Shown here: positions 35,093-46,343 of the stretch, piece after piece | Position numbering within the stretch: the first letter of the stretch is position 1 | How the letters are laid out: every line of letters begins with the position of its first letter | Source: Burkholderiaceae bacterium | GTDB taxonomy: Bacteria > Pseudomonadota > Gammaproteobacteria > Burkholderiales > Burkholderiaceae | Direction of reading: 5' to 3' | DNA length: 64,000 nt | Assembly (NCBI GenBank): GCA_947462685.1 | Contig: CANHPL010000009.1 | Coordinates: 1 to 64,000 of the forward strand | Notes under the pieces: generated by a model | Databases searched by the model: none | Seen by the model: only the letters and a program-made list of their open reading frames with translations | Told to the model about the DNA's origin: nothing | Program-made: the position numbers and the translations under genes

Positions 35093-35869
35093 ATGTCCGT
35101 CACGTATTCTGATTTAAAAAATAAAAAAGTAATCGTCACCGGAGGCTCAAAGGGTATTGGCTTTGCCATTGCAAGAGCTTTTGCCGCTCAAGGATGCGCA
35201 ATTCGTCTTGTTGCACGAGATGCTGTCTCTTTAGAAAAAGCCCATCAAGATCTTGTTAAGGAATTTGGTGTCGATGTAAAGTCGATGGCTGTCAATCTTT
35301 CTGACGATAAAAATATTGATTCCCTCTCGCCGTTTTATGAAGATGCAGATATTTTAGTTAATTCTGCAGGAGCTATGGGTCGGGGTACTCTAAAAGATAT
35401 AGACCCTGAAAAATTCCGTGATGCTTGGGAAGGTAAAGTGATGTCGACTATTTTCCTCACACGCAGAATTTACCCATTTATGCAAAAACGCCCTCAAGGT
35501 GGCGTCATTATTAATATCATAGGTATTGCAGCAGACCGCTTAAATTTTAAATCGATAGGAACTAGTACTGCTAATGCAGCTCTTGCTGCTTTCACAAAAG
35601 CAATGGGTTCAGAAAGCACGAATGATAATATTCGAATAGTTGGTATCCATCCCGGATTGATCCGTACTCCTAGAACTGAGGTATTGGTAAACCCAACATC
35701 GGATGCCGACCGAAAAGCTTATGAAAATTTAATGAAAAACTTACCCTATGGCCGCATGGGCGAACCAGCAGAAATTGCAAGCCTCGCCCTCTTCCTTGCT
35801 TCACAGCAAGCAGCTTATATTAGTGGTGAAGTCATGAGTGTTGATGGTGGTTCGCGCTATAGATATTAA
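35093..35869 (+). CDS. SDR family protein with atypical active site
   Basis: A 258-residue SDR with TGGSKGIG near residues 17-24 and VDGGSRYRY at the end. The active-site strip reads NIIGIAADRLNF, then GTSTANAAL: Gly, Thr and Asn stand where Ser, Tyr and Lys are expected. The same STANAAL or VTANAAL pattern is seen in the SDR at 9235-10011, so the two belong to one divergent subfamily. Both sit in modules that contain a Bug protein. The Rossmann motif is intact, so nucleotide binding is likely; the chemistry is not predictable. Confidence 0.85.
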   Translation: MSVTYSDLKNKKVIVTGGSKGIGFAIARAFAAQGCAIRLVARDAVSLEKAHQDLVKEFGVDVKSMAVNLSDDKNIDSLSPFYEDADILVNSAGAMGRGTLKDIDPEKFRDAWEGKVMSTIFLTRRIYPFMQKRPQGGVIINIIGIAADRLNFKSIGTSTANAALAAFTKAMGSESTNDNIRIVGIHPGLIRTPRTEVLVNPTSDADRKAYENLMKNLPYGRMGEPAEIASLALFLASQQAAYISGEVMSVDGGSRYRY

Positions 35870-35892
35870 TTTTATTTACTAAGGAAACCCCC

Positions 35893-36933
35893 ATGAAATA
35901 TCGCTTACTCGGACCAACGGGTCTTTATGTTTCAGAACTCTGTTTAGGAACAATGACTTTTGGTAACCAAGGATTTTGGTCAGTCATGGGGGGCCTTCAA
36001 CAAAAAGATGTCAATCAATTAGTACAAACTGCTTACGAAGAAGGTATCAATTTTATTGACACCGCAAATGTCTACTCATTTGGGGAGTCGGAATCCTTTT
36101 TGGGACAAGCAATCAAAGACACCCGTATCCCGCGAGATCAAATGATCATTGCTACCAAATCGACTGGCATTATGGACGAAACAGCGAATGGTCGTGGGCA
36201 ATCTAGATTTCATATTTTTAATGAAGTAGATGCCAGCCTCAAACGACTGCAACTAGACTATATTGATTTGTATCAAGTCCATGGTTTTGATCCTTTAACT
36301 CCTTTAGAAGAGTCATTAGGTGCTTTAAATGATGTTGTAAGGAGCGGTAAGGTTCGCTATATTGGTCTTTGCAATATGGCAGCCTGGCAAATCATGAAAT
36401 CTCTCGGCATTTCAAGAGCAAAAAACTATAGTGAATTTATTAGTGTTCAGGCCTATTACTCCATCGCTAGTCGTGATTTGGAGCGTGATGTTTTTCCATT
36501 ACTAACTGATCAAGGCTTAGGCCTAATGGTCTGGAGCCCGCTCGCTGGAGGCTTTTTATCAGGGAAGTATCAACGTAACGCAAATGCTCCTCAAGGCGCA
36601 AGAAGATCTGGTGAGTTTGATTTTCCACCAATCAATAAAGATCGTGCCTATTCTTGTATTGAAGCTATGGAACCAATCGCTAAAGCACATGGTGTTTCTG
36701 TTGCCAGAGTAGCCTTAGCCTGGGTTTTAGCCAAGAAAGAAGTTTCTACTGTGATTATTGGTGCCAAGACAAAAGAACAACTTTTAGATAATGTTGAGGC
36801 TTCTTCACTTGTTCTTAGCCCAGAAGAAATCTTACAACTTGACACTGTGAGTGCGATTCCGAAGGAATATCCTGGCTGGATGCTTGATTTTCAAAGGGCT
36901 TATCGTGCAACACCACCAGTAAAAGTAAAGTAA
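35893..36933 (+). CDS. Aldo/keto reductase
   Basis: A 346-residue AKR. The tetrad is visible: Asp and Tyr in DTANVYSFGESE, Lys in IIATKSTG and His in LYQVHGFDP. The C-terminal cofactor region has VSTVIIGAKTKEQL. The overall layout matches the YajO/Tas-like AKR group that reduces aldehydes or oxidises sugar-type hydroxyls with NADP(H). GGAAA precedes the ATG. It is the last gene of the Bug-SDR-AKR module and is followed by a hairpin and then the thiamine riboswitch. Confidence 0.9.
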   Translation: MKYRLLGPTGLYVSELCLGTMTFGNQGFWSVMGGLQQKDVNQLVQTAYEEGINFIDTANVYSFGESESFLGQAIKDTRIPRDQMIIATKSTGIMDETANGRGQSRFHIFNEVDASLKRLQLDYIDLYQVHGFDPLTPLEESLGALNDVVRSGKVRYIGLCNMAAWQIMKSLGISRAKNYSEFISVQAYYSIASRDLERDVFPLLTDQGLGLMVWSPLAGGFLSGKYQRNANAPQGARRSGEFDFPPINKDRAYSCIEAMEPIAKAHGVSVARVALAWVLAKKEVSTVIIGAKTKEQLLDNVEASSLVLSPEEILQLDTVSAIPKEYPGWMLDFQRAYRATPPVKVK

Positions 36934-36935
36934 AA

Positions 36936-36958
36936 CCTTAATTTATGTTAAATTAAGG
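36936..36958. terminator. AT-rich hairpin after the aldo/keto reductase gene
   Basis: CCTTAATTT (36936-36944) and AAATTAAGG (36950-36958) form a perfect 9-base-pair stem with a 5-base loop directly after the stop codon. No T run follows on the plus strand, so it would be a weak terminator at best. It ends 6 bases before the riboswitch P1 stem. Confidence 0.45.
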
Positions 36959-36964
36959 CTTGGA

Positions 36965-38964
<2,000 letters not shown>

Positions 38965-38972
38965 TCATCCAG

Positions 38973-40073
38973 GTGACATACTCTAGCAAAAATATCGCTA
39001 TTCTTGGCGCTGGATTATTAGGCAGACTGCTTGCTTTTGAGTTAGCAAATGTAGGATGTCGAGTCAGCGTCTATGACAAAGGTAGCCCTCAAAGTCCGCA
39101 GTCTGCGGCTTTTGTTGCTGCCGCCATGCTTGCGCCTCTTGCTGAATCTGTGAGCACCGAAGATAGTATTGTGAGGATGGGTTATTACAGTTTAGAACGC
39201 TGGCCGAAAATCCTTGATCTGCTTGATGAGGATGTCTTCTTTCAACAAACAGGTACCTTAATTGTTTGGCACCATCAAGATACTTCTAGCGCACAACATT
39301 TCAAAAACCAACTAAATAAAACAACCGAATACCTTACCCATTCGCATCTTTCGCAGAACCTAAACAAACATGACTTAATGCAATTAGAGCCACAGTTAAG
39401 TCATCAATTCGAAGAAGGTATTTTTTTACCCGAGGAAGGTCAGTTAGATAATCGGGAGTTATTGAATGCCCTTCTCAAAAAAGGCACTCAATTAGGTGTC
39501 CAATATCAATGGCAATATGCGGTTGATCTAGAGCAATTTCCAGCAAATACTTTTGATCATGTGATTGACTGCAGAGGATTAGGTGCAAAGTCCAATGTGC
39601 CAGAACTAAGAGGAGTCCGAGGCGAAGTCATTCGTATCTATGCACCTGAAGTAGAGCTTACACGCCCTATTCGATTAATTCACCCTAAATACCCTATTTA
39701 CATTGCCCCAAAAAGAAATCACATCTATGTGATTGGCGCGACAGAAATTGAATCTGAAGATGATTCTCCTGTGAGTGTAAGGTCTGCTTTAGAGCTATTA
39801 AGTGCCGCTTATACCATTCATTCTGGATTTGCGGAGGCACGAATTCTAGAATCGGGTGCTCAGTGTCGGCCTAGCTTTAAAAATAATTTACCAAAAATAA
39901 TGCTTCACAAAGATCTTCGTTTCATTCATGTGAATGGCTTGTATCGTCATGGATTTTTAATTGCGCCAGCCATCATCGATTGTCTATTAAATATTCTCTT
40001 GGAGAATAGTAATCCTTTAGCTAATCAATTAGATATTGAAATTCAAGACTTATCTTATGATCATATTCATTAA
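38973..40073 (+). CDS. thiO: Glycine oxidase ThiO (FAD)
   Basis: A 366-residue DAO-family flavoprotein with IAILGAGLLGRLLAFELA near its N-terminus and AAMLAPLAES in the FAD region. It oxidises glycine to the imine needed for the thiazole ring, replacing anaerobic ThiH. The start is GTG at 38973, 8 bases after thiC; no in-frame ATG precedes the FAD motif. Its last 17 bases overlap the thiS start. The C-terminal region has the expected CRPSFKNNLPKI and GLYRHGFLIAP. Confidence 0.92.
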   Translation: MTYSSKNIAILGAGLLGRLLAFELANVGCRVSVYDKGSPQSPQSAAFVAAAMLAPLAESVSTEDSIVRMGYYSLERWPKILDLLDEDVFFQQTGTLIVWHHQDTSSAQHFKNQLNKTTEYLTHSHLSQNLNKHDLMQLEPQLSHQFEEGIFLPEEGQLDNRELLNALLKKGTQLGVQYQWQYAVDLEQFPANTFDHVIDCRGLGAKSNVPELRGVRGEVIRIYAPEVELTRPIRLIHPKYPIYIAPKRNHIYVIGATEIESEDDSPVSVRSALELLSAAYTIHSGFAEARILESGAQCRPSFKNNLPKIMLHKDLRFIHVNGLYRHGFLIAPAIIDCLLNILLENSNPLANQLDIEIQDLSYDHIH

Positions 40074-40254
40074 TCAAGTCCAAAAAGAGCTATCTGAGTC
40101 CTCGCCTTTGGACGAATTACTTCGTGAGTTGCAACCAAAGAATCCCTTTGCAATTTCGATTAATTCTCAATTTATTGCAAAAGCCCATTATGTGACGACC
40201 ATGCTTCAAGACAATGATCATATCGAAATCATCTCACCCGTTACAGGAGGCTAA
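40057..40254 (+). CDS. thiS: Sulfur carrier protein ThiS
   Basis: A 65-residue ubiquitin-like sulfur carrier ending in the required Gly-Gly (SPVTGG), which becomes the thiocarboxylate donor for the thiazole. The ATG at 40057 overlaps the end of thiO by 17 bases, and the frame's earlier TTG at 40036 would add seven unlikely residues. The thiG start follows after 2 bases. The adenylating enzyme ThiF is not in this window. Confidence 0.92.
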   Translation: MIIFINQVQKELSESSPLDELLRELQPKNPFAISINSQFIAKAHYVTTMLQDNDHIEIISPVTGG

Positions 40255-40256
40255 TT

Positions 40257-41057
40257 ATGTCCAATTTGAATGATGTTGGTTTTACTCTATATGGACAAAA
40301 TTTTTCAAGCCGACTATTACTTGGAACTTCACGTTATCCATCGCCGCAGATTTTAGAAGATGCTATACAAATTGCACAACCTGCTATGGTGACGGCTTCA
40401 CTCCGTCGTCAAGGTGCAAATCCCTCAGAAATATCTAGTGGCTTTTGGGACTTACTCAAAAATCTTAATATTCCAGTATTACCTAACACGGCGGGTTGCC
40501 ATCGACCTGAGGAAGTGATTCAAATTGCTCATATGGCCCGTGAGGTTTTTAATACGGACTGGATTAAATTAGAATTAATCGGTGATGATTACACCCTTCA
40601 ACCGGACACCTTAAACTTAGTTGAAACTGCAAAGACATTATTAAAAGATGGCTTTAAAGTTCTTCCTTATTGCACTGAAGATTTAGTAGTCTGCCAGCGC
40701 CTTGTGGATGTAGGTTGTGAAGCAATCATGCCATGGGCTGCTCCAATTGGCACAGGCAAGGGTCCAAGTAATCCATATGCATTACAAATTTTGCGAGAGC
40801 GTATACAAGTACCTATGATTGTAGATGCTGGTCTAGGTCTTCCATCACATGCCACGCAAGTCATGGAATGGGGATATGACGGGGTTTTACTTAACACAGC
40901 AGTTGCCTTAGCGCAAAATCCTACGCAAATGGCTCAGGCCTTTTCTTTAGCAGTCATTGCTGGACGACAAGCATTTCATGCAGGAGCGATGCCAGCTAAC
41001 CATATTGCTCAACCAAGCACGCCAACTTTAGGAACTCCATTTTGGCATCAAGCTTAA
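40257..41057 (+). CDS. thiG: Thiazole synthase ThiG
   Basis: A 266-residue TIM-barrel enzyme. It combines deoxyxylulose 5-phosphate, the ThiO product and ThiS thiocarboxylate into the thiazole phosphate. The Schiff-base lysine is K104 in DWIKLELIGDD. The N-terminal LLGTSRYPSP and the C-terminal GYDGVLLNTAVALAQNP are diagnostic. An AGGAGG site overlaps the end of thiS. Its stop shares a base with the thiE start (TAATG). Confidence 0.97.
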   Translation: MSNLNDVGFTLYGQNFSSRLLLGTSRYPSPQILEDAIQIAQPAMVTASLRRQGANPSEISSGFWDLLKNLNIPVLPNTAGCHRPEEVIQIAHMAREVFNTDWIKLELIGDDYTLQPDTLNLVETAKTLLKDGFKVLPYCTEDLVVCQRLVDVGCEAIMPWAAPIGTGKGPSNPYALQILRERIQVPMIVDAGLGLPSHATQVMEWGYDGVLLNTAVALAQNPTQMAQAFSLAVIAGRQAFHAGAMPANHIAQPSTPTLGTPFWHQA

Positions 41058-41959
41058 TGTCTCTTTTGAGTTCAAAAGAACGCATTCTTTCTGAGAAAAT
41101 TGTTCAGATACATCACGCTTTAAAAATTGAACAAAGGGATTCGCCGCAAGGTGTTGTATTGCATAGCGAAGACTCTATCTATCGATCCGTGAAAGTTGCT
41201 TGTTTTGAACTTGGATTTATTCAGCAAGATGCCGAATTGCTTGCAAGAGCTTGGTCAAAGCAGTCTTCAAAATCATCCTTCGATGCCGAAAAGTGGCCAA
41301 GTGATCTCGAAGATTTTAATAGCTCTCCAGTCTCGTTATCCACATTTGCCAGTTGTCCTCATCGATTAGGCCTTTATGTCGTGGCACCAAGTGCAGAGTG
41401 GGTGGCTAAACTAGCTCAAGCAGGTGTCAAAACGATTCAGTTACGTTTTAAATCCATCAATAAAGAACTCATACAACAAGAGGTTCAAGCTGCAGTTAAG
41501 AGTGTTCAAGGTTACCCCTGCCATCTTTTTATCAATGATCATTGGCAAGCCGCGATCAATTGCAAAGCATATGGAGTTCACCTAGGTCAAGAAGATCTGA
41601 GTAGAGCAGATTTTGCTGCAATTCAAGCGACAGGCCTACGTCTGGGCATCAGTACTCACGGTTACGCAGAAATACTTCGCGCTATTGTTTATCAGCCTAG
41701 TTATATTGCCTTAGGAGCAATTTTTCCAACAACATTAAAAACAATGGAAACTGCTCCACAAGGCATCGGGAGATTGTATCAATATGCCAAACTCCTCAAA
41801 GAATATTCGACAGTTGGCATCGGTGGTGTTGACGCAAGTAATATTCGCGAAGTCATTGACTGTCAAGTCGGCTCTGTTGCTGTAGTTCGTGCGGTTATTC
41901 AAGCACAAGACTACCAATCAGCGATTGCACATCTGCAGTCTTACTTTGTTTCTAATTGA
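41057..41959 (+). CDS. thiE: Thiamine-phosphate synthase ThiE with about 100-residue N-terminal extension
   Basis: A 300-residue protein whose C-terminal 200 residues are a ThiE domain that joins HMP-PP and thiazole phosphate. The signatures are INDHWQAAINCKAYGVHLGQ, LGISTHGYAE, LGAIFPTTLKTM and VGIGGVDASNI. Usual ThiE is about 210 residues. The first 100 here, including KVACFELGFIQQDAELLARAW, precede the barrel and I cannot assign them to a domain. ATG 41057 overlaps the thiG stop. The 3' end overlaps thiD by 19 bases. In standard ThiE the barrel starts with a similar LGLYVV strand, here near residue 104. Confidence 0.92.
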   Translation: MSLLSSKERILSEKIVQIHHALKIEQRDSPQGVVLHSEDSIYRSVKVACFELGFIQQDAELLARAWSKQSSKSSFDAEKWPSDLEDFNSSPVSLSTFASCPHRLGLYVVAPSAEWVAKLAQAGVKTIQLRFKSINKELIQQEVQAAVKSVQGYPCHLFINDHWQAAINCKAYGVHLGQEDLSRADFAAIQATGLRLGISTHGYAEILRAIVYQPSYIALGAIFPTTLKTMETAPQGIGRLYQYAKLLKEYSTVGIGGVDASNIREVIDCQVGSVAVVRAVIQAQDYQSAIAHLQSYFVSN

Positions 41960-42777
41960 GGATATTGCTTGTAAGCATGCCAAATAGGGCCTGATCCCAA
42001 AGTCATCGTGAGTTGCGCCCCATGCAGTAAAGCCTCTTGCACAAACGCTATAGCAACATCCACAGCTTTTTCAAGGGAAAGCCCTCCGCCTAAACCACAA
42101 GCAATGGCACTCGACAAAGTACAGCCAGTACCATGGGTATTTTTAGTCATTATTTTAGGATGGGGGAAATGCCTAATTTGCAGAGCCCCTCCTTGTTGAT
42201 AAACCAAGACATCTTCGAGAGAGTCAGTATTTTCTAGATGACCACCTTTTAATAAGACGGCTTGTGGTCCAAGTTGCAGTAAATCAACGGCAGCTTGCTC
42301 CATTTGAGATACGTTTTTGATTTCGCGGCCTAAAAAAATACTTGCTTCATATAAATTGGGAGTTATCACACTCACCATCGGAAATAAATGCTCTACCATC
42401 GCTAAGGCCGTCGATTTATCACCAAGTGCAGCGCCTGAGGTTGCTACAAGAACAGGATCCAACACAGTATCACTCAAATGATATTTTGTAATTGCCTGTG
42501 CAACACATTGCACCATGTCCACACTACCTAGCATTCCTATTTTGACTGCACCAACGCCAAAATCGGCTGTTACTGCATGAATTTGCGTATCCACAGATTG
42601 ACAACTGAGATGTTCAATCCAGTGAACACCTAATGAGTTTTGGGAGGTAACTGCTGTGATTGCTGTCATCCCAAAAGCACCAAAAGCTGCCATGGTTTTT
42701 AAGTCTGCTTGGATGCCAGCTCCTCCGCCACTATCGGAACCAGCAATCGACAAAATATGAGGTATTCGGTTCGTCAT
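41941..42777 (-). CDS. thiD: Hydroxymethylpyrimidine/phosphomethylpyrimidine kinase ThiD
   Basis: A 278-residue ribokinase-fold kinase that phosphorylates HMP and [23 protein letters not shown] opens the protein, VLKGGHL is in the middle, and [14 protein letters not shown] carries the anion hole and catalytic Asp/Cys region. It is transcribed towards thiE and overlaps it by 19 bases. No TPP riboswitch is visible in the 80 bases upstream, so it may be expressed independently of the main operon. Confidence 0.97.
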   Translation of the reverse strand: MTNRIPHILSIAGSDSGGGAGIQADLKTMAAFGAFGMTAITAVTSQNSLGVHWIEHLSCQSVDTQIHAVTADFGVGAVKIGMLGSVDMVQCVAQAITKYHLSDTVLDPVLVATSGAALGDKSTALAMVEHLFPMVSVITPNLYEASIFLGREIKNVSQMEQAAVDLLQLGPQAVLLKGGHLENTDSLEDVLVYQQGGALQIRHFPHPKIMTKNTHGTGCTLSSAIACGLGGGLSLEKAVDVAIAFVQEALLHGAQLTMTLGSGPIWHAYKQYPQLETK

Positions 42778-42858
42778 AAATTACCTAATAGGTTCGAGTT
42801 GAGGAATGAAGATAGCATTACAATCATTCTATACATTTTTTATTAAAGGATTCAAGTC

Positions 42859-43857
42859 ATGAAGCTTCATCTATTAAAAAATACCAAAAGCTTATTTCTC
42901 TTTGTTACGATTTTATCGTTGAGTAACTTCATTCAGTCACCCTCATTTGCTCAAGAAAAATGGCCTTCAAAATCCATCACCATGGTCGTACCTTTTCCTC
43001 CTGGTGGTGTTGCAGATACAGTAGCAAGACCAGTTGCTGAGGCGATGAGTCGCCAACTAGGTCAACCCATTATTATCGAAAACAAAGCTGGTGCAGGTGG
43101 AGGTGTCGGCATGGCGTACGTATCTAAAGCCAAACCTGATGGCTACACCATCTTGATGACATTGTCTTCTATATCCATTATTCCTGAAGCGGATAAAATC
43201 TTGGGGAAAGATATTTCCTATCAAATTAATCAATTTAAGCCGATTGCTAGATTTACGGCTGACCCAACCGTTTTAGTTGTGCGAGCAGATAGCCCATGGA
43301 CGACTTATGATCAATTTTTGGCGGAAATGAAGAAAAATCCCGGTAAATACAATTTCGGGTCATCCGGTAATTATGGAACTATGCATATCCCCATGGAAAT
43401 GATTAAGCTCAGCGATCAGTTTGAGATGAAACATATTCCTTATACTGGAGCGGGACCTGCGATTATTGGATTATTAGGTGGTCAAGTTGATGCACTTGCT
43501 ACTGGCCCTGCTTCGATTGTGCAACAAATTAAAGCAGGGAAAGTTCGAGCTCTGGCCCATTGGGGTAATACCAAAGTCAATAGCCTGCCGGATGTAAAAA
43601 GTTTTAAAGACTTGGGTAAGCCTGTCGAGTTTTCGCAGTGGTCTGGGCTATTTGTACCAGCCGGAGTTTCTCAAGAAATTACTGACCGTCTTCGTGAAGT
43701 AGCCAAATTGGCCGCCAATGATGAAAAAGTCAAATCTGTTCTAGAAGGTGCTGGCTCACCGATTCAATATTTAGATGCGCCGGCTTTTCAAAGCTATTGG
43801 AATACCGATGCTAAAAAAATGGCTGATATTGTCAAATCTATTGGTAAAGTTGAATAA
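42859..43857 (+). CDS. Bug/TctC family periplasmic substrate-binding protein (5 of 5)
   Basis: A 332-residue Bug protein. The signal peptide ends at SFAQ, followed by WPSKSITMVVPFPPGGVAD. AKPDGYTILM and HIPYTGAGPAIIGLLGG are present. It is divergent from thiD across about 80 bases, with no TPP riboswitch, and selO follows 5 bases after its stop. Neither neighbour suggests a substrate, and the pairing with selO looks incidental. Confidence 0.93.
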   Translation: MKLHLLKNTKSLFLFVTILSLSNFIQSPSFAQEKWPSKSITMVVPFPPGGVADTVARPVAEAMSRQLGQPIIIENKAGAGGGVGMAYVSKAKPDGYTILMTLSSISIIPEADKILGKDISYQINQFKPIARFTADPTVLVVRADSPWTTYDQFLAEMKKNPGKYNFGSSGNYGTMHIPMEMIKLSDQFEMKHIPYTGAGPAIIGLLGGQVDALATGPASIVQQIKAGKVRALAHWGNTKVNSLPDVKSFKDLGKPVEFSQWSGLFVPAGVSQEITDRLREVAKLAANDEKVKSVLEGAGSPIQYLDAPAFQSYWNTDAKKMADIVKSIGKVE

Positions 43858-43862
43858 ATTTG

Positions 43863-45359
43863 ATGTGTCCCAAAATTGGTGCTCTCGCTTTTAAAAAAGG
43901 TTTTTTAGAGCTCGGCCCTGAGTTTTCTACCCGCTTAGAACCGACTCCACTGCCTCAACCGAGTTGGGTCGTCACATCCCCTGAATTAGCATCTACAATC
44001 GGACTAGATGCAAGGTTTATTGAGGATCAAGAGTCTTTAGCGATTCTCACTGGCAATGCTGTGCCAGAACATGTCCACCCTTTTGCAAGCGTCTACTCTG
44101 GTCACCAGTTCGGTGTTTGGGCGGGACAATTAGGGGATGGTCGTGCAATTTCTCTTGGTCAAATCGTTCATCAAGACAAGATCTGGGAAATTCAACTGAA
44201 AGGTGCTGGTTCTACGCCCTACTCACGAATGGGTGATGGCCGTGCAGTGCTCAGGTCTTCTATCCGAGAATTTTTATGCTCTGAAGCGATGCACCACTTG
44301 GGTATTCCAACGACTAGAGCTCTTGCAATCACTTCCTCTACGGCTCCAGTTCTTAGAGAGTCGATGGAGACTGCCGCAGTTGTTACGCGAATCGCTCCTA
44401 GCTTCATCCGCTTTGGACATTTTGAACATTTTGCGTCGAATGGGCTTGATGAACAATTGCAAGTCCTATGTAACTATGTCATCGAGCATTACTATGCACA
44501 TCTTGCAAATAGTGATCAGCCTTATCTTCATTTATTTAAAGAAGTGCTCGAACGGTCCGCGCACTTGGTCGCCCAGTGGCAATCCGTGGGCTTTTGCCAC
44601 GGGGTTTTAAACACCGACAATATGTCGATCCTCGGTCTAACATTAGACTATGGACCTTTTGGTTTTATGGATAAGTTCTCGATGAACCACATTTGTAATC
44701 ACACGGATTCCCAAGGTAGATATTCCTTTGCTAATCAACCATCCGTCTTTTATTGGAATCTTGTTCGACTTGCCCAAGCAATGCTCCCTGTCATCGCTCA
44801 TGATGATAGTGATGAGGCTATGGAAGAAGCAATTGAGCACATTAAGCCGATACTTTCAACTTTTTCTGAAATCTATCAACAACACTATCGTCAGTTGATG
44901 TCAGACAAGTTGGGTTTCCAAGGCAAAGTTGGAGATCAGTCTAACAAACTGATTCAAGAACTTATCAAGATCTTGGATAACAATCATGTAGACTACACCT
45001 TCTTTTTTAGAAACTTGAGCAAAGTTATTCTTGAGCCTAACAACCCCTTATTGAAAGACCTCATCATTGATAGAAATGCCTTCGATCAATGGTTGCAAAA
45101 TTACTTGAACTATTTACATACTTTTAGCATACCCTTATCTGAAATTGCTAAGCAGATGAATCTAGTAAACCCAAAATATATTTTGCGACAGCACCTCGCA
45201 CAAAACGCCATTAGCCTCTCACATGGCGGAGATCACTCATTAACCCAAGCCTTACAACGTTGCCTTGTTCGTCCGTTCGATGAACAACCGGAATTTGAAG
45301 ACTTTGCAAAGCTTCCGCCTGATTGGGCCGAGCATCTCGAAGTTTCTTGCTCTTCTTAA
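43863..45359 (+). CDS. selO: Protein adenylyltransferase SelO (YdiU family)
   Basis: A 498-residue pseudokinase-fold enzyme that transfers AMP to protein Ser, Thr or Tyr residues, linked to redox control in E. coli. The conserved blocks are GHQFGVWAGQLGDGRA, QLKGAGSTPYSRMGDGRAV with the binding Lys and Arg, and CHGVLNTDNMSI followed by DYGPFGFMD, where the metal Asn and Asp lie. ATG 43863 is chosen over the TTG one codon earlier. No clear Shine-Dalgarno is present. It is followed after 13 bases by darP. The length is within the family range. Confidence 0.95.
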   Translation: MCPKIGALAFKKGFLELGPEFSTRLEPTPLPQPSWVVTSPELASTIGLDARFIEDQESLAILTGNAVPEHVHPFASVYSGHQFGVWAGQLGDGRAISLGQIVHQDKIWEIQLKGAGSTPYSRMGDGRAVLRSSIREFLCSEAMHHLGIPTTRALAITSSTAPVLRESMETAAVVTRIAPSFIRFGHFEHFASNGLDEQLQVLCNYVIEHYYAHLANSDQPYLHLFKEVLERSAHLVAQWQSVGFCHGVLNTDNMSILGLTLDYGPFGFMDKFSMNHICNHTDSQGRYSFANQPSVFYWNLVRLAQAMLPVIAHDDSDEAMEEAIEHIKPILSTFSEIYQQHYRQLMSDKLGFQGKVGDQSNKLIQELIKILDNNHVDYTFFFRNLSKVILEPNNPLLKDLIIDRNAFDQWLQNYLNYLHTFSIPLSEIAKQMNLVNPKYILRQHLAQNAISLSHGGDHSLTQALQRCLVRPFDEQPEFEDFAKLPPDWAEHLEVSCSS

Positions 45360-45372
45360 GGAATCCAAATAT

Positions 45373-45882
45373 ATGCATGATGAAGACGATTTGGAAGAAG
45401 ACTTCGGCCCTAGTAAATCCGAGGTCAAACGGCAGATGCTTGCGCGGCAAGATTTAGCCAAAACCTTATCTGAATTAAGTAGTGACGCAATCAAATCGTT
45501 ACCTGTTGATGATAGGCTAAAAGAAAAACTTCTAGAAACTGAAAAAATCAAAACCTTCGGCGCCATCAAGCGGCATACTTTATATCTCGGCAAATTAATG
45601 CGCGTCTATGATGATGAGGAAATTGCAGCAATCCAGGACCGTCTAGACGCTATACAAGGAGTCAATAAAGCCGAAATTGCAAAGTTTCATTTTCTTGAAC
45701 GCTTACGGGATGAGCTCGTGCAAAGTGATGATCGTTTAACGCAATTTATTAAAGACCATCCCCAAATCAATGTGCAAGCACTAAGAACATTGATTCGCAA
45801 TGCGCGTAAAGAAAAGGAACAGAATAAGCCACCCAAATCATTTCGTGAAATTTTTCAGCTGTTAAAGACCCTCGATTTATAA
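45373..45882 (+). CDS. darP: Ribosome biogenesis factor DarP/YjgA (DUF615)
   Basis: A 169-residue charged, helical protein. EDDLEEDFGPSKSEVKRQM at the start and LERLRDELVQSDDRLTQFI followed by LRTLIRNARKEK later are diagnostic of the YjgA/DarP family, which binds late 50S ribosomal precursors. The frame is open upstream into selO, but ATG 45373 gives the family N-terminus. Its 3' end overlaps the convergent Rieske gene by 6 bases. Confidence 0.93.
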   Translation: MHDEDDLEEDFGPSKSEVKRQMLARQDLAKTLSELSSDAIKSLPVDDRLKEKLLETEKIKTFGAIKRHTLYLGKLMRVYDDEEIAAIQDRLDAIQGVNKAEIAKFHFLERLRDELVQSDDRLTQFIKDHPQINVQALRTLIRNARKEKEQNKPPKSFREIFQLLKTLDL

Positions 45883-46296
45883 TTCTCCAAGGTAAATACC
45901 ACCCTCTTTGAAGAAAATCGGTAAAGCGATTAACTTAGATCCCTTTGGGCATGGTCCGCCTAGACATTGACCACTTTTGGGATCATACACCGCATAATGC
46001 GTTGCGCAAATCAGGTGCTGTTGCTTCTCATCAAATATTTCACCAGGGTTCCAATCTAATTCCATGGCAACGTGGGCACAACGATTAAGATAGGCGAAAT
46101 ACTGATGTTCATATTGAATAACAAATGCAGGCAGATAATCATCTGCATCGGCATTCATACCTGGAAAAGATGCGATTTCTCCACACAGCACTTGAAAACG
46201 AAAGGCCCGTCCACCTGAAGATAAGTTATTCTGATGACAAATGATTTGCCCTCTTTTTACAATAGGGTCAGATGGTGGAGACAAACTAGTATTCAT
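45877..46296 (-). CDS. Rieske [2Fe-2S] ferredoxin-like protein
   Basis: A 139-residue single Rieske domain. The cluster ligands are C73 and H75 in NRCAHVAM and C97 and H100 in ICATHYAVYD. There is no membrane segment, so it is a soluble electron carrier rather than the bc1 subunit. No partner oxygenase or reductase is next to it. ATG 46296 is preferred to an in-frame TTG at 46320. It is convergent with darP and divergent from the CMD gene, which is only 47 bases away. Confidence 0.88.
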   Translation of the reverse strand: MNTSLSPPSDPIVKRGQIICHQNNLSSGGRAFRFQVLCGEIASFPGMNADADDYLPAFVIQYEHQYFAYLNRCAHVAMELDWNPGEIFDEKQQHLICATHYAVYDPKSGQCLGGPCPKGSKLIALPIFFKEGGIYLGEL

Positions 46297-46343
46297 TAAA
46301 GATATAAAATAAGTGTTCAATTAACCAATTTAAAATTACAACG

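Noticed and set aside
42778-42858. Second TPP riboswitch before thiD
   Set aside because: No CTGAGA-type thi-box or paired arms are present in the 80 bases.
45252-45593. Minus-strand open frames across the selO/darP junction
   Set aside because: They are antisense to two well-supported genes, with no homology or start signals.
43860-45882. Apparent long overlap of selO and the YjgA/DarP frame, as if a frameshifted fusion
   Set aside because: The family N-terminus of DarP begins at ATG 45373, after the selO stop; the upstream open frame is accidental.
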